From NCBI RefSeq assembly GCF_023806125.1, contig NZ_JAMSKT010000005.1, positions 62,001 through 126,000 on the forward strand: a stretch of 64,000 nucleotides of DNA. Direction: 5' to 3'. Numbering within the stretch: position 1 is the first letter of the stretch; each line of letters begins with the position of its first letter. The DNA comes from Clostridium caldaquaticum. Lineage in GTDB: Bacteria; Bacillota; Clostridia; Clostridiales; Clostridiaceae. Shown in pieces: positions 16,857 through 25,384 of the stretch. The notes under the pieces were generated by a model that was given only the letters and a program-made list of their open reading frames with translations, did not search any database and was not told the origin of the DNA. The translations under genes and the position numbers were made by a program.

Positions 16857-18542
16857 ATGATAAAAATTGACTCTGATAAATCAAAACAAATAAGTAATAT
16901 TCTTTCTGTAGTAAAATTATCATCACTATTATTTTCCGGATTAATTTTTTTAGAATATTTTTTAGGTAGTGATAATCCTATATTAAATTATAGTAATTCA
17001 GCTTATACTTTATTTTGGATATTAGGAATTTTAATACTAACCTCAATATATTTTATATGGACATTTTCTGCAGTTAAAAAATTCAACAGATATATTCATT
17101 TAGTTCAAACTATAGAAAACTTTGCTATTTTATTAATATTTTTTATGGTCATTCTACTTTCTGGTGTTCATAAAAGCGAGTTTAAATTTTTATTTTTATT
17201 TATAATAATAACTACTACTATACAATCAGGAATGAAGCAAGGTATATTTATAGCTTCTATTTCTTCATTTTTAATGCTTACTATGGATCTTGTTTGTTCA
17301 CCTGGTACTGCAGTAAATCAGTATTTTCAAAACGACTTAACCATGGCTGGGGTCTTTCTGCTTACTGCCTGGTCCCTAGGCTTTTATGTAAAAACTGCAA
17401 ATGATTATATTGAAGAACTTAAAAGCCTTGTTAACAAAGATGGTTTAACCGGTGTATACAATCATAGATACTTTCATGATGCTTTAAGAGAGAAAATAAA
17501 AGCCTGCGAAAAGGAAAATGCACCTATTTCCGTGGTATTTATAGATATAGATTACTTTAAGCACTATAACGACCTTTATGGACATCAGAAAGGAGACGAA
17601 ATTCTTTCAACTATTGGTTCTCTTTTAAAAAATTCTGTGAGAAAAAATGATATAGTTGCACGGTATGGCGGTGAGGAATTTGCTATAATCATGCCAGATG
17701 CCTCTGAGAAAGAAGCCTTCTTTTTAGCGGAAACTATTAGAAAAAAAGTTGAGGAAACCTATTTTGAAGGAGAAGAATATCAGCCTAACGGCAGACTAAC
17801 TGTTTCCATAGGTGTTTCTGTTTATCCTGATAAAGCAAAAAATGATATTGACCTTATTAAAAGTGCTGACGATGCTCTCTATAGAGCAAAATTTTTTAAT
17901 AAAAACAGAGTAGAAACCTATACTTCTATACTTGATGAATTGAAAAAAGATATAGCTGAAGAACATATTGATTTAGTTACCTCTGTAAAAACCTTAATAA
18001 GTGTAATCAATGCAAAAGACAAATATACCTACGGTCATGTTGAAAGAGTAGTTACTTACTGCAGAATGCTAGCAGATAAGCTTGGCTTAAGCAAACAGGA
18101 CAAACAAACATTAATATATGGAGCTTACATGCATGATATAGGAAAAATAAACATTGCTAAAGATGTATTAATTAAAAAAATGCCTCTGACACAAAAAGAA
18201 TGGGAAATGCTTAAGCAGCACCCTGTTAATGGTGTAGATATTATAAAACCTGTTGACTCTCTTAACAATATCATACCTTTAATTCTTTATCACCATGAAA
18301 GATATGACGGTAAAGGCTACCCTGACAATCTTAGAGGAGAAAATATACCATACTTAGCAAGAGTATTAACTGTTGTAGATAGTTTTGATGCCATGACTTC
18401 AAACAGACCTTATAATAAAAGAAAAACCTATGATGAAGCCATTGCTGAACTAAAAAAATGCAGCGGCACTCAATTTGACCCTGTAATTGCTCATAAATTT
18501 ATTGAAGTTATTAAAGAAAATAGAAATAGCTTTGATTATTAG
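16857..18542 (+). CDS. Membrane GGDEF and HD-GYP cyclic-di-GMP enzyme
   Basis: A 561-residue protein. Residues ~1-190 form a five- or six-helix membrane sensor that closely resembles the one in the kinase at 21873-23717. A GGDEF diguanylate cyclase domain follows, with active site RYGGEEF and an intact RxxD inhibitory site (RKND). A C-terminal HD-GYP phosphodiesterase has HDIGK and HHERYDGKGYP. It could both make and degrade c-di-GMP. I chose the ATG at 16857, nine bases after GAGG. It lies directly downstream of agrBD beyond a non-canonical hairpin, so AIP control of c-di-GMP is a possibility. Confidence 0.92.
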   Translation: MIKIDSDKSKQISNILSVVKLSSLLFSGLIFLEYFLGSDNPILNYSNSAYTLFWILGILILTSIYFIWTFSAVKKFNRYIHLVQTIENFAILLIFFMVILLSGVHKSEFKFLFLFIIITTTIQSGMKQGIFIASISSFLMLTMDLVCSPGTAVNQYFQNDLTMAGVFLLTAWSLGFYVKTANDYIEELKSLVNKDGLTGVYNHRYFHDALREKIKACEKENAPISVVFIDIDYFKHYNDLYGHQKGDEILSTIGSLLKNSVRKNDIVARYGGEEFAIIMPDASEKEAFFLAETIRKKVEETYFEGEEYQPNGRLTVSIGVSVYPDKAKNDIDLIKSADDALYRAKFFNKNRVETYTSILDELKKDIAEEHIDLVTSVKTLISVINAKDKYTYGHVERVVTYCRMLADKLGLSKQDKQTLIYGAYMHDIGKINIAKDVLIKKMPLTQKEWEMLKQHPVNGVDIIKPVDSLNNIIPLILYHHERYDGKGYPDNLRGENIPYLARVLTVVDSFDAMTSNRPYNKRKTYDEAIAELKKCSGTQFDPVIAHKFIEVIKENRNSFDY

Positions 18543-18569
18543 GCCGATGCAGTTTTCTACTTCGGCCTA
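18540..18569. terminator. Bidirectional terminator
   Basis: TAGGCCGA/TCGGCCTA hairpin between the convergent GGDEF/HD-GYP and dCMP deaminase genes; the first arm includes the stop codon of the former. The flanks are AT-rich, but a long U tract is missing. Confidence 0.65.
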
Positions 18570-18580
18570 ATAATTACTGC

Positions 18581-19075
18581 TTATTGCTTTTTTGCCATTT
18601 TACTGAAATCTAAAGTTATGCTGTCTATATCAAGCTCCAGCTTTTTATATTTTATTCCAACCATATCGAACATTCTTTTAGATGCTACAAAAATATCTTT
18701 ATTTGAATATTTATCGCTTAAATAAATAACCTCTCTTATTCCAGACTGAATTATAGCTTTTGCACATTCATTACAGGGAAACAGTCCCACATAAATTCTG
18801 CATCCTTCTAAATCTCTAATATTGCTGTTTAATATAGCATTCAGCTCTGCATGACATACATATGGATACTTAGTTTCTAAAAACTCCCCTTCTCTTTCCC
18901 AGGAAAGACTTTCATCCGAGCAGCCTACAGGAAAACCATTATATCCTATACCCACAATTTTATTTTTATTATTTACTATACATGCTCCAACCTTCGTATT
19001 TGGATCTTTACTCCTAAGGCCTGATAATAATGCTATTCCCATAAAATATTCATCCCAGCTTATAAAGTTTTTCAT
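18581..19075 (-). CDS. dCMP deaminase, ComEB-like
   Basis: A 164-residue zinc deaminase that converts dCMP to dUMP for thymidylate synthesis. Zinc ligands and the catalytic Glu are seen in HAELNAIL and PCNECAKAII. The N-terminus (WDEYFMGIALLSGLRSKDPNTKVGACIV) is the standard deoxycytidylate deaminase opening. Length is normal. It is monocistronic, with AAAGGAG before the ATG and a shared terminator with the convergent GGDEF/HD-GYP gene. No com competence genes are adjacent. Confidence 0.9.
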   Translation of the reverse strand: MKNFISWDEYFMGIALLSGLRSKDPNTKVGACIVNNKNKIVGIGYNGFPVGCSDESLSWEREGEFLETKYPYVCHAELNAILNSNIRDLEGCRIYVGLFPCNECAKAIIQSGIREVIYLSDKYSNKDIFVASKRMFDMVGIKYKKLELDIDSITLDFSKMAKKQ

Positions 19076-19304
19076 CTTCTATGCTCCTTTCTCTATAACT
19101 ACTAAAACCTATCCTTTTTCAAAATATCTTCTCCTTCAATAATTATATAATTACTTATTTAATTAATTCAATAAATAACTTTAAGAGCTTTAAAAATGTG
19201 CTCAATTCATTTTTTTAACATTTTACACTTGTATTACTTATAGAGACATGTTAGGATATATTGAGAATTATATAAGACAGTTCCAAACCATAGGAGGATT
19301 TTAT

Positions 19305-19802
19305 ATGTCAGGCAGAAATGAAAAAGAACTTGAAGGAGTTACCCTGCTAGGTAATCAAGGTACTAAGTATAACTATGATTATGACCCATCTGTACTGGAA
19401 ACTTTTATAAATAAACATCAGGAAAATGATTATTTTGTAAAATTCAACTGTCCTGAATTTACAAGTCTTTGTCCTAAAACAGGTCAGCCTGATTTTGCTA
19501 CTATATATATATCTTATGTTCCTGATAAACTTATGGTAGAGAGCAAATCTTTAAAACTTTATCTTTTAAGCTTCAGAAATCACGGCGACTTTCATGAAGA
19601 CTGTATAAATATAATCATGAAAGATTTAATAAAACTTATGGATCCTAGATATATAGAGGTGTGGGGCAAGTTCACTCCAAGAGGAGGTATTTCTATAGAT
19701 CCATATTGCAATTATGGAAAACCTGGAACTAAGTGGGCAGATGTTGCAGAAAAAAGGCTATGCTATCACGATATGTATCCTGAGAAAATTGATAACAGAT
19801 AG
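19305..19802 (+). CDS. queF: NADPH-dependent 7-cyano-7-deazaguanine reductase
   Basis: A 165-residue unimodular QueF (YkvM-type) that reduces preQ0 to preQ1 in queuosine biosynthesis. The catalytic Cys56 in [11 protein letters not shown], the partner Asp63 and the substrate loop [13 protein letters not shown] are all present. The ATG at 19305 follows AGGAGG; the frame is open further upstream but those codons lack a ribosome site. Other queuosine genes (queC, queD, queE) are not in the window, and I could not identify a preQ1 riboswitch in the 230 bp upstream. Confidence 0.95.
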   Translation: MSGRNEKELEGVTLLGNQGTKYNYDYDPSVLETFINKHQENDYFVKFNCPEFTSLCPKTGQPDFATIYISYVPDKLMVESKSLKLYLLSFRNHGDFHEDCINIIMKDLIKLMDPRYIEVWGKFTPRGGISIDPYCNYGKPGTKWADVAEKRLCYHDMYPEKIDNR

Positions 19803-19810
19803 TTTATAAT

Positions 19811-19855
19811 ATAATAGAAAAGGCTGAGAAAAATTTCCTCAGCCTTTTCTATTAT
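19811..19855. terminator. Strong bidirectional terminator after queF
   Basis: Eighteen-bp perfect stem from ATAATAGAAAAGGCTGAG to its complement, 9-nt loop, with A/T tracts built into the arms. It serves queF and the convergent Xaa-Pro peptidase gene, overlapping the last codon of the latter. Confidence 0.9.
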
Positions 19856-21624
19856 ATTTCTCTTGTAGCATTTTTTAAATACTCTAATTCCTCTTCATTT
19901 AAGTATGGAGACAGTTTCTCAAATACAGTTTTATGATAGTTATTAAGCCATGCCTTTTCTTCAGCTGTTAATAGAGAAACTTCAACAGCTTCTAAATCTA
20001 TAGGACACAAGGTCAAAGTCTCAAACTTCATGAACTGACCCCCATACTCTGTTTTTTCATCCTCTTGAACAACAACTAAATTTTCTATTCTTATACCATG
20101 CTTTCCTTGTTTATACACTCCTGGCTCGTTAGATACAATCATGCCTTTTTCAAGCTTTATACTATTAGGAAGCATGGATATTCTGTGCGGTCCTTCATGA
20201 ACATTCAGGAAAAAACCTATTCCATGTCCTGTTCCATGTTTATAATCCATTCCTGCATTCCATAATGGAATTCTTGCTATAATATCTAAGTTTGAACCTG
20301 TAACTCCATATAAAAATCTCTGCATTGTCAAATCAATCATACCTTTTAATACTAGTGTAAAGTCAAGTTTTTCTTCCTCTGTTAAAAAGCCCATAGCTAA
20401 AGTTCTTGTTATATCTGTAGTTCCATCCAGATATTGAGCACCTGAGTCTATTAAATAAAAACTCTCTGGCTTTATAAAAGCTTGATTTTCTTCTGTGGCA
20501 TGATAGTGCGGCATGGAAGCATTAGCTTTATAAGCTGAAATAGACTCGAAACTTAAGTCATAAAAATTGTTTCCTTCTCTTCTTAGTTCTTCAAGCTTAT
20601 GTGCTGCTTCTAGTTCAGTAATTTTTTCAGTTTTTACGGTTTTCTTTATCCAATTTATAAATTTAACCATAGCTACGCCGTCTCTTACCATTGCTTTTCT
20701 TACATTTTCAAGCTCTGTTTCGTTTTTTACTGCTTTTAACTTTGTAGTAATATCCATAGCTTCTAAAATCTTTATCTTTATTGAATTATACACCCAAATA
20801 TTTGTTTTAGATGGATCAAGCAGTATAGTACCTTCAGATATATTTCTTAAAAACTCTGCAATGCTATCATAAGGTTTTATTTCAACTTTAGCTTTTTCAA
20901 GTTCTGATTTTACTGCCAAACTAAGCTTGTTTTCATCAATGAATAAATAGTATTTTTCCTGTGAAACTACAAAATAGCATATTGTAACAGGATTGCACTC
21001 TATATCCCTTCCTCTAATATTTAAAAGCCATGCTATATCATCAAGGCTTGATATTACATAATAATCTGCTCCATAAGATTTCATTCCTTTTAAAACTTCA
21101 GCAAGCTTTTCTTCCCTTGCCTTGCCTGTATACTTAATATCATGAATTACAACTTCAGTAGCTGGCTTTTGCGGTCTCGCTGTCCATACCTTATCTATTA
21201 AATCTTCGTTAACTTCAAAGAAAAACTCCTTACTTTCTAAAGCTTTCTTTAAACTTTTAAAATACTCTGCTGAAATAACCCTTCCGTCAAAAGCTAGCTT
21301 TGCCCCCTTAAAAAGTACATTCTTTAAAAATTCCTCAATAGAAGGAACTTCTCTTTCTCCCATTTTATAAAGGGTAACTCCAGTATCTTTAAGCTGATTT
21401 TCTGCCTGTATAAAATATCTTCCGTCAGTCCATAATCCTGACTCATTAAGTGTTATAACTGCAGTTCCTGCAGAACCGGTAAAACCAGTTATAAAAGCTC
21501 TTGCAGCATAATGCTCAGCTACATATTCACTTTGATGTGGATCAGAATTAGGTACTATATAGGCATCTATTCCTCTTTCTCTCATTAAGTTTCTTAATTT
21601 TTCAATTCTTTCTTTTATTTTCAA
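19852..21624 (-). CDS. Xaa-Pro aminopeptidase, M24B family, three-domain form
   Basis: A 590-residue cytosolic aminopeptidase P that removes N-terminal residues preceding proline. It has two creatinase-like N-terminal domains (NSDPHQSEYVAEHYAARAF... and a second from about residue 160) and a pita-bread catalytic domain. Metal ligands are visible in IDSGAQYLDGTTDITRT (two Asp), GTGHGIGFFLNVHEGP (His), NEPGVYK (Glu) and IRIENL (Glu). The long form resembles eukaryotic-type APP1, not the ~440-residue E. coli PepP. I favour the TTG at 21624 after GAGGTGATTAGG; a GTG three codons earlier lies inside that site. Confidence 0.92.
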   Translation of the reverse strand: MKIKERIEKLRNLMRERGIDAYIVPNSDPHQSEYVAEHYAARAFITGFTGSAGTAVITLNESGLWTDGRYFIQAENQLKDTGVTLYKMGEREVPSIEEFLKNVLFKGAKLAFDGRVISAEYFKSLKKALESKEFFFEVNEDLIDKVWTARPQKPATEVVIHDIKYTGKAREEKLAEVLKGMKSYGADYYVISSLDDIAWLLNIRGRDIECNPVTICYFVVSQEKYYLFIDENKLSLAVKSELEKAKVEIKPYDSIAEFLRNISEGTILLDPSKTNIWVYNSIKIKILEAMDITTKLKAVKNETELENVRKAMVRDGVAMVKFINWIKKTVKTEKITELEAAHKLEELRREGNNFYDLSFESISAYKANASMPHYHATEENQAFIKPESFYLIDSGAQYLDGTTDITRTLAMGFLTEEEKLDFTLVLKGMIDLTMQRFLYGVTGSNLDIIARIPLWNAGMDYKHGTGHGIGFFLNVHEGPHRISMLPNSIKLEKGMIVSNEPGVYKQGKHGIRIENLVVVQEDEKTEYGGQFMKFETLTLCPIDLEAVEVSLLTAEEKAWLNNYHKTVFEKLSPYLNEEELEYLKNATREI

Positions 21625-21872
21625 CCTAATCACCTCTTCTAGTTCTATAAAATTTTACTTTAACCATACATAAAAACAAAATATTGCTTTTTCAAACAAT
21701 ACCCATATTATACCACAAATTTTAAACATTTTTATCATTTTTTGCTTAAGGTTTATTTCTCCATCGCCATTTATTATTTATATTTATAGCAAATAATGTT
21801 ATAATTATGTTATAATCGTTTTTTTAACAAACTGTAAATATTTTATTAAAATAAGTATACTTAGGTGATATT

Positions 21873-23717
21873 ATGGATTATTCAGAAAACAATGTCGAAA
21901 AGAATATTAATAGCATTTTGGCAATAGTAAAATTAATTTCTTTATTATTTTGTGTAGTTATATACTCTTATGAAGCTTTATCTGACAGCGTTATAGATTT
22001 TTGTGATTTTAAAACATCATTATTATTGATTTTTGTAAAAATTTTTATACCGCTGCTCATAATAGTACTTTTACTTTGGTCTTATTTTTATACAAATAAA
22101 TATTTTACAAAGCGTTCTAAAAATATAATTATTGCAGAAAATATTATTTATATGTTATTTTTTTCAACACTGATTTTTCTGTCAGATTTATATGAAAGCC
22201 AATATAAATTTTTATTTCTATTTGTTATTATTTCTTCCGTTATTGAACTAGGTGCTAAATTTGGAATGGCAGTTGCTGCAGTATCTTCTTTGATAATTTT
22301 ATCTATAGATTTAATATCTGCACCAGACTCAGCTGTTAATATATATTTTCAAAGCGATTTAATTCTTGTAGCCGCACTTATACTAGTAGCCTGGTCTTTA
22401 GGCAGATATGTTGAACTTCAAAAAGAAAATATTTCAAAAAAAGATATACAGCTTAATCTTTTAAATGATAAGTTAACTGAACATGAAAAGCGAAAAATAT
22501 ATATAGAAAATATAATTTTAAAAAACGAAGCCTGCTACAATCTATTAATCAATAACACCAATAATGCAATACTTATTCACAGGTGTAATAAATTGATTTT
22601 TTCTAATGAAAGTGCAGCAAAATTATTAGGTATTCCTTTGGAAGCATTAATAGACAAATCTATTCTAGATTTTATAATTCCTGAGGAAAAGAAATCTGTA
22701 GAAGATATGTATTTAAGCGTTTATGAACATAAAACAGGTACTATAACCTTTGAGCAGATATTAGTAGGCTTAAATGGAATTAAAATCAATGTTTTAAATA
22801 CATCCAGTTATTTTATCTACGAAGGTAAACCTACAATACTTACGATACTTCGAGATATCAGCCCTGAAAAACAAGTTCAGAGCCTGAAAATGGATGTGCA
22901 GAAAAATTTAGAATTACTAAATGAAAGCCGAGAGTTTAACAAACTGATAACTGATTTCTTCTCCAATATATCACATGAGCTTAAAACGCCTTTGAACATA
23001 TTATTTTCTTCTATACAGCTATTAAGTTTGTACAGTGAGGACAATACTAAATTTATTGAAAACAAGGACAAGTATCTTGGAATAATGAAACAAAACTGCT
23101 ACAGACTTATGAGACTTATAAATAATCTGCTTGACATAACAAGAGCAGACTCAGGTTTTTTAAAACCTTATATGAAAAACTGCAATATTATAAGCTTAGT
23201 TGAAGATATAACAATGTCTGTTGCAGATTTCGCAGAGAGCAAAGGTATAAATCTTATTTTTGATACAGACTGTGAAGAAAAAATGATGGCTGTTGACCCG
23301 GATAAAATTGAAAGAATTATTCTAAACCTGCTTTCAAACGCTCTAAAGTTTACAGACTGTGATGGTCATATATTAGTAACTATGTTAGATAAAGGAGACT
23401 ATATAGAGATTTCAATAAAAGATGATGGTATAGGCATACCTGAAGATAAACTTGATATAATTTTTGAAAGATTCAGACAGGTAGATAAGACTTTATCCAG
23501 AAATCATGAAGGCTCAGGAATAGGGCTTTCACTTGTTAAGACTTTTGTTGAAATGCATGAAGGCACAATTAAGGTAAACAGCCAGCTATATAAAGGCAGT
23601 GAATTTATTATAAATCTTCCAGTAAGGGTTTGCAGTGAAGATTTTGTAGATAAAAAATATATAAATGATAATATCATAGAAAAAATCAGCGTTGAGTTTT
23701 CTGACATATATTCTTAA
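21873..23717 (+). CDS. Membrane sensor histidine kinase with PAS domain
   Basis: A 614-residue kinase. Residues ~1-185 form a polytopic sensor similar along its whole length to the GGDEF/HD-GYP protein at 16857-18542 (shared KFLFLF, AVNxYFQxDL, AWSLGxYV). A PAS domain follows near 215-330, then HisKA with phospho-acceptor NISHELKTPLN and HATPase_c with NLLSNALKF, DDGIGIPED and GSGIGLSLVK. No response regulator is adjacent, so it is an orphan kinase; the paralogous sensor suggests it reads the same type of signal as the c-di-GMP enzyme. Confidence 0.93.
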   Translation: MDYSENNVEKNINSILAIVKLISLLFCVVIYSYEALSDSVIDFCDFKTSLLLIFVKIFIPLLIIVLLLWSYFYTNKYFTKRSKNIIIAENIIYMLFFSTLIFLSDLYESQYKFLFLFVIISSVIELGAKFGMAVAAVSSLIILSIDLISAPDSAVNIYFQSDLILVAALILVAWSLGRYVELQKENISKKDIQLNLLNDKLTEHEKRKIYIENIILKNEACYNLLINNTNNAILIHRCNKLIFSNESAAKLLGIPLEALIDKSILDFIIPEEKKSVEDMYLSVYEHKTGTITFEQILVGLNGIKINVLNTSSYFIYEGKPTILTILRDISPEKQVQSLKMDVQKNLELLNESREFNKLITDFFSNISHELKTPLNILFSSIQLLSLYSEDNTKFIENKDKYLGIMKQNCYRLMRLINNLLDITRADSGFLKPYMKNCNIISLVEDITMSVADFAESKGINLIFDTDCEEKMMAVDPDKIERIILNLLSNALKFTDCDGHILVTMLDKGDYIEISIKDDGIGIPEDKLDIIFERFRQVDKTLSRNHEGSGIGLSLVKTFVEMHEGTIKVNSQLYKGSEFIINLPVRVCSEDFVDKKYINDNIIEKISVEFSDIYS

Positions 23718-23739
23718 TGTATTTTTATAATTTTAAAAA

Positions 23740-23769
23740 AATGGCAAAGGAATTTCTCCTCTGCCATTT
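23740..23769. terminator. Bidirectional terminator between kinase and gerQ
   Basis: AATGGCAAAGGA / TCCTCTGCCATT hairpin with one mismatch, T-rich on the plus side and A-rich on the other, between convergent genes. Confidence 0.8.
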
Positions 23770-23773
23770 TATT

Positions 23774-24232
23774 TTATTCTCTATCAGAAAAAATTCTTAC
23801 AAATTTAATTGAATAAATATCACAAAGTAATTGTGTTCCTTCTTGTTCTTTTAATATGATGTAGCTTATACCAACTTTTTCTAGAACTCCTGTTCTATCT
23901 TGATAAGTATTAGTTCCAATCAAAAAACTTACAAGCATTCTCTTTCCAATTTGTGTTCTTAAATATCCTTGGGTATAATTTATATCCTGCTGAACAGGTG
24001 ATCCTGGCGCCATTTCAAAACTTGCAGAATCCATTCCCTTCAAAGTCTGCGGAGTTGGAAATGGTGGTACAGCAGTAGTTCCTCCTGGGGCTTCAGCAGG
24101 CATACCAGCTGTTATATCTGGAATTTCTTGCTGAAACATTGGTTGAGCTGCTACTGGCATTGGTATATAGCCGGGCATAAATGCCTCATCATTCATTTGT
24201 CTAAAAGGACAATCTCCATAAAATTCATACAT
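23774..24232 (-). CDS. gerQ: GerQ-like spore coat protein
   Basis: A 152-residue protein. The N-terminal two-thirds is Pro/Met/Gln/Ala-rich and low-complexity. The C-terminal ~65 residues (YLRTQIGKRMLVSF, GVLEKVGISYIILKE, LLCDIYSIKFVRIF) match the GerQ domain. In Bacillus GerQ is an inner-coat protein needed for CwlJ to function in germination. It lies 36 bp downstream of cwlJ on the same strand, the same pairing as in Bacillus. Unlike Bacillus GerQ it has no lysine in the first 64 residues, where Bacillus GerQ is cross-linked by Tgl. Confidence 0.85.
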   Translation of the reverse strand: MYEFYGDCPFRQMNDEAFMPGYIPMPVAAQPMFQQEIPDITAGMPAEAPGGTTAVPPFPTPQTLKGMDSASFEMAPGSPVQQDINYTQGYLRTQIGKRMLVSFLIGTNTYQDRTGVLEKVGISYIILKEQEGTQLLCDIYSIKFVRIFSDRE

Positions 24233-24268
24233 TATTAAAATTCCTCCTTTTTTATATAAAACAATTTT

Positions 24269-24712
24269 TTAAGTTTTAAAATATAATGCTGTTGGATTGT
24301 AAAAACAGTGCTGCACTACCCTGACTTGAAAACTTCCTGTACCATTGTATGGAAAGTTATAAGGACAAACTGGTCTAAACGGATTAAAATACCAAAGGGA
24401 TGCTCCTACAGTAAATAATCTATTGCCAGCTAATGCCCAATCTGCTATATCATAGTGTATTTGTTCAGGCGGGTTAGCCCATATAGTCTGCGGATTCGGT
24501 TGTCCCCTCAGTATAGATCGTACACAGTCAAACTGCCCTTTTTGAAAAATAACCTTTCTTATGTCTCCCTGACACACTCTTTGATATTCACCAGCAGGGG
24601 CATTTACTCTATTCATAATTACAGAGGCAACGGCCTTCATACCATTTTCGCCTTCTCCGCCTGCTTCACATTTAATTATTCTTGCTAGTAACTCTCTGTT
24701 ATCATACGCCAC
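24269..24712 (-). CDS. cwlJ: Spore cortex-lytic hydrolase CwlJ
   Basis: A 147-residue SleB/CwlJ-type hydrolase domain without signal peptide or peptidoglycan-binding domain, the CwlJ form. It has the catalytic Glu region CEAGGEGENGMKAVASVIMNRV, GQFDCV, and the C-terminal SLWYFNP and FYNPTALYFKT motifs. It degrades muramic-lactam-containing cortex during germination, dependent on GerQ and Ca-dipicolinate in Bacillus. The GTG start at 24712 is preceded by GAGGTGACTTTTAA. It is the first gene of the cwlJ-gerQ operon. Confidence 0.93.
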   Translation of the reverse strand: MAYDNRELLARIIKCEAGGEGENGMKAVASVIMNRVNAPAGEYQRVCQGDIRKVIFQKGQFDCVRSILRGQPNPQTIWANPPEQIHYDIADWALAGNRLFTVGASLWYFNPFRPVCPYNFPYNGTGSFQVRVVQHCFYNPTALYFKT

Positions 24713-24911
24713 TTAAAAGTCACCTCTTAAACAGAACTCATAATTCTATACTATGCAGCAATATTAAAAATAGTTCATTTTTTTAAATAAATTTATAGTA
24801 ATTCTATAAAATTCTTGAGCATAAATTCGCTGCAGATCATATCATATTATAAAGCACTTAATTAGGAGATGTGTTATGTATATATATAATTTTTATAATA
24901 GGTGAGACTGT

Positions 24912-25235
24912 ATGCCTCCGCCTGTAGACGGATACAATGATAATACTCCAGATATGCCTAAAAGCCCCCCTCCTAATCTTATACCTGACAAAGATAAAGC
25001 TCATGCTCTGGGATTTGAAAAAACACCAGGGATCAACTTGGTGCTGCCCGCTACTGTTATGCCTTGCCTATATAGTTTTACTTATATATGGTTAAATAAC
25101 AAAGCATCCTTTTGGGCAAAACCAGTTGCAATAAAGCAAACTGCTATTATCTGCTGGATATGGAATGGAGTAAAATGGTATTCAAGTGAGTTACAATTGC
25201 GTGATATCGATAGTTTTATATGTAAATGGTTCTAA
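24912..25235 (+). CDS. Pro-rich N-terminus, Trp/Tyr-rich C-terminus; probable spore protein
   Basis: A 107-residue protein. The first ~25 residues are Pro/Asp/Asn-rich (MPPPVDGYND, KSPPPNLIP). The C-terminal half has the aromatic pattern CLYSFTYIWLNNKASFWAKP followed by WNGVKWYSSELQLRDID, which I recall from small uncharacterised clostridial proteins. GGTGAG precedes the ATG. A forespore-type pair GCATA (24819-24823) and CATATTA (24843-24849), 19 bp apart, lies upstream and would fit SigF/SigG control, and its divergent neighbours are cwlJ-gerQ. A spore role is inference. Confidence 0.7.
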   Translation: MPPPVDGYNDNTPDMPKSPPPNLIPDKDKAHALGFEKTPGINLVLPATVMPCLYSFTYIWLNNKASFWAKPVAIKQTAIICWIWNGVKWYSSELQLRDIDSFICKWF

Positions 25236-25266
25236 AAAGACTGGCTTTATTAATGCCAGTCTTTTT
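25234..25266 (+). terminator. Terminator of the Pro-rich spore-protein candidate
   Basis: Twelve-bp perfect stem AAAAAGACTGGC/GCCAGTCTTTTT with a 9-nt loop, overlapping the stop codon and ending in TTTTT. Confidence 0.9.
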
Positions 25267-25384
25267 AATAAACTTTATTTGATTTTATTCCATATTTATG
25301 ATAATTTTTTTATGGGTGGCATCATTTTGAGCTGCACCATATTATTTATGTCAATTTAACATTTCATTGCTGGTACACTTCCAT

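Noticed and set aside
19140-19304. preQ1 riboswitch upstream of queF
   Set aside because: A short GAGC/GCTC hairpin is present but the conserved preQ1 loop and A-rich tail are not, so the claim is unsupported.
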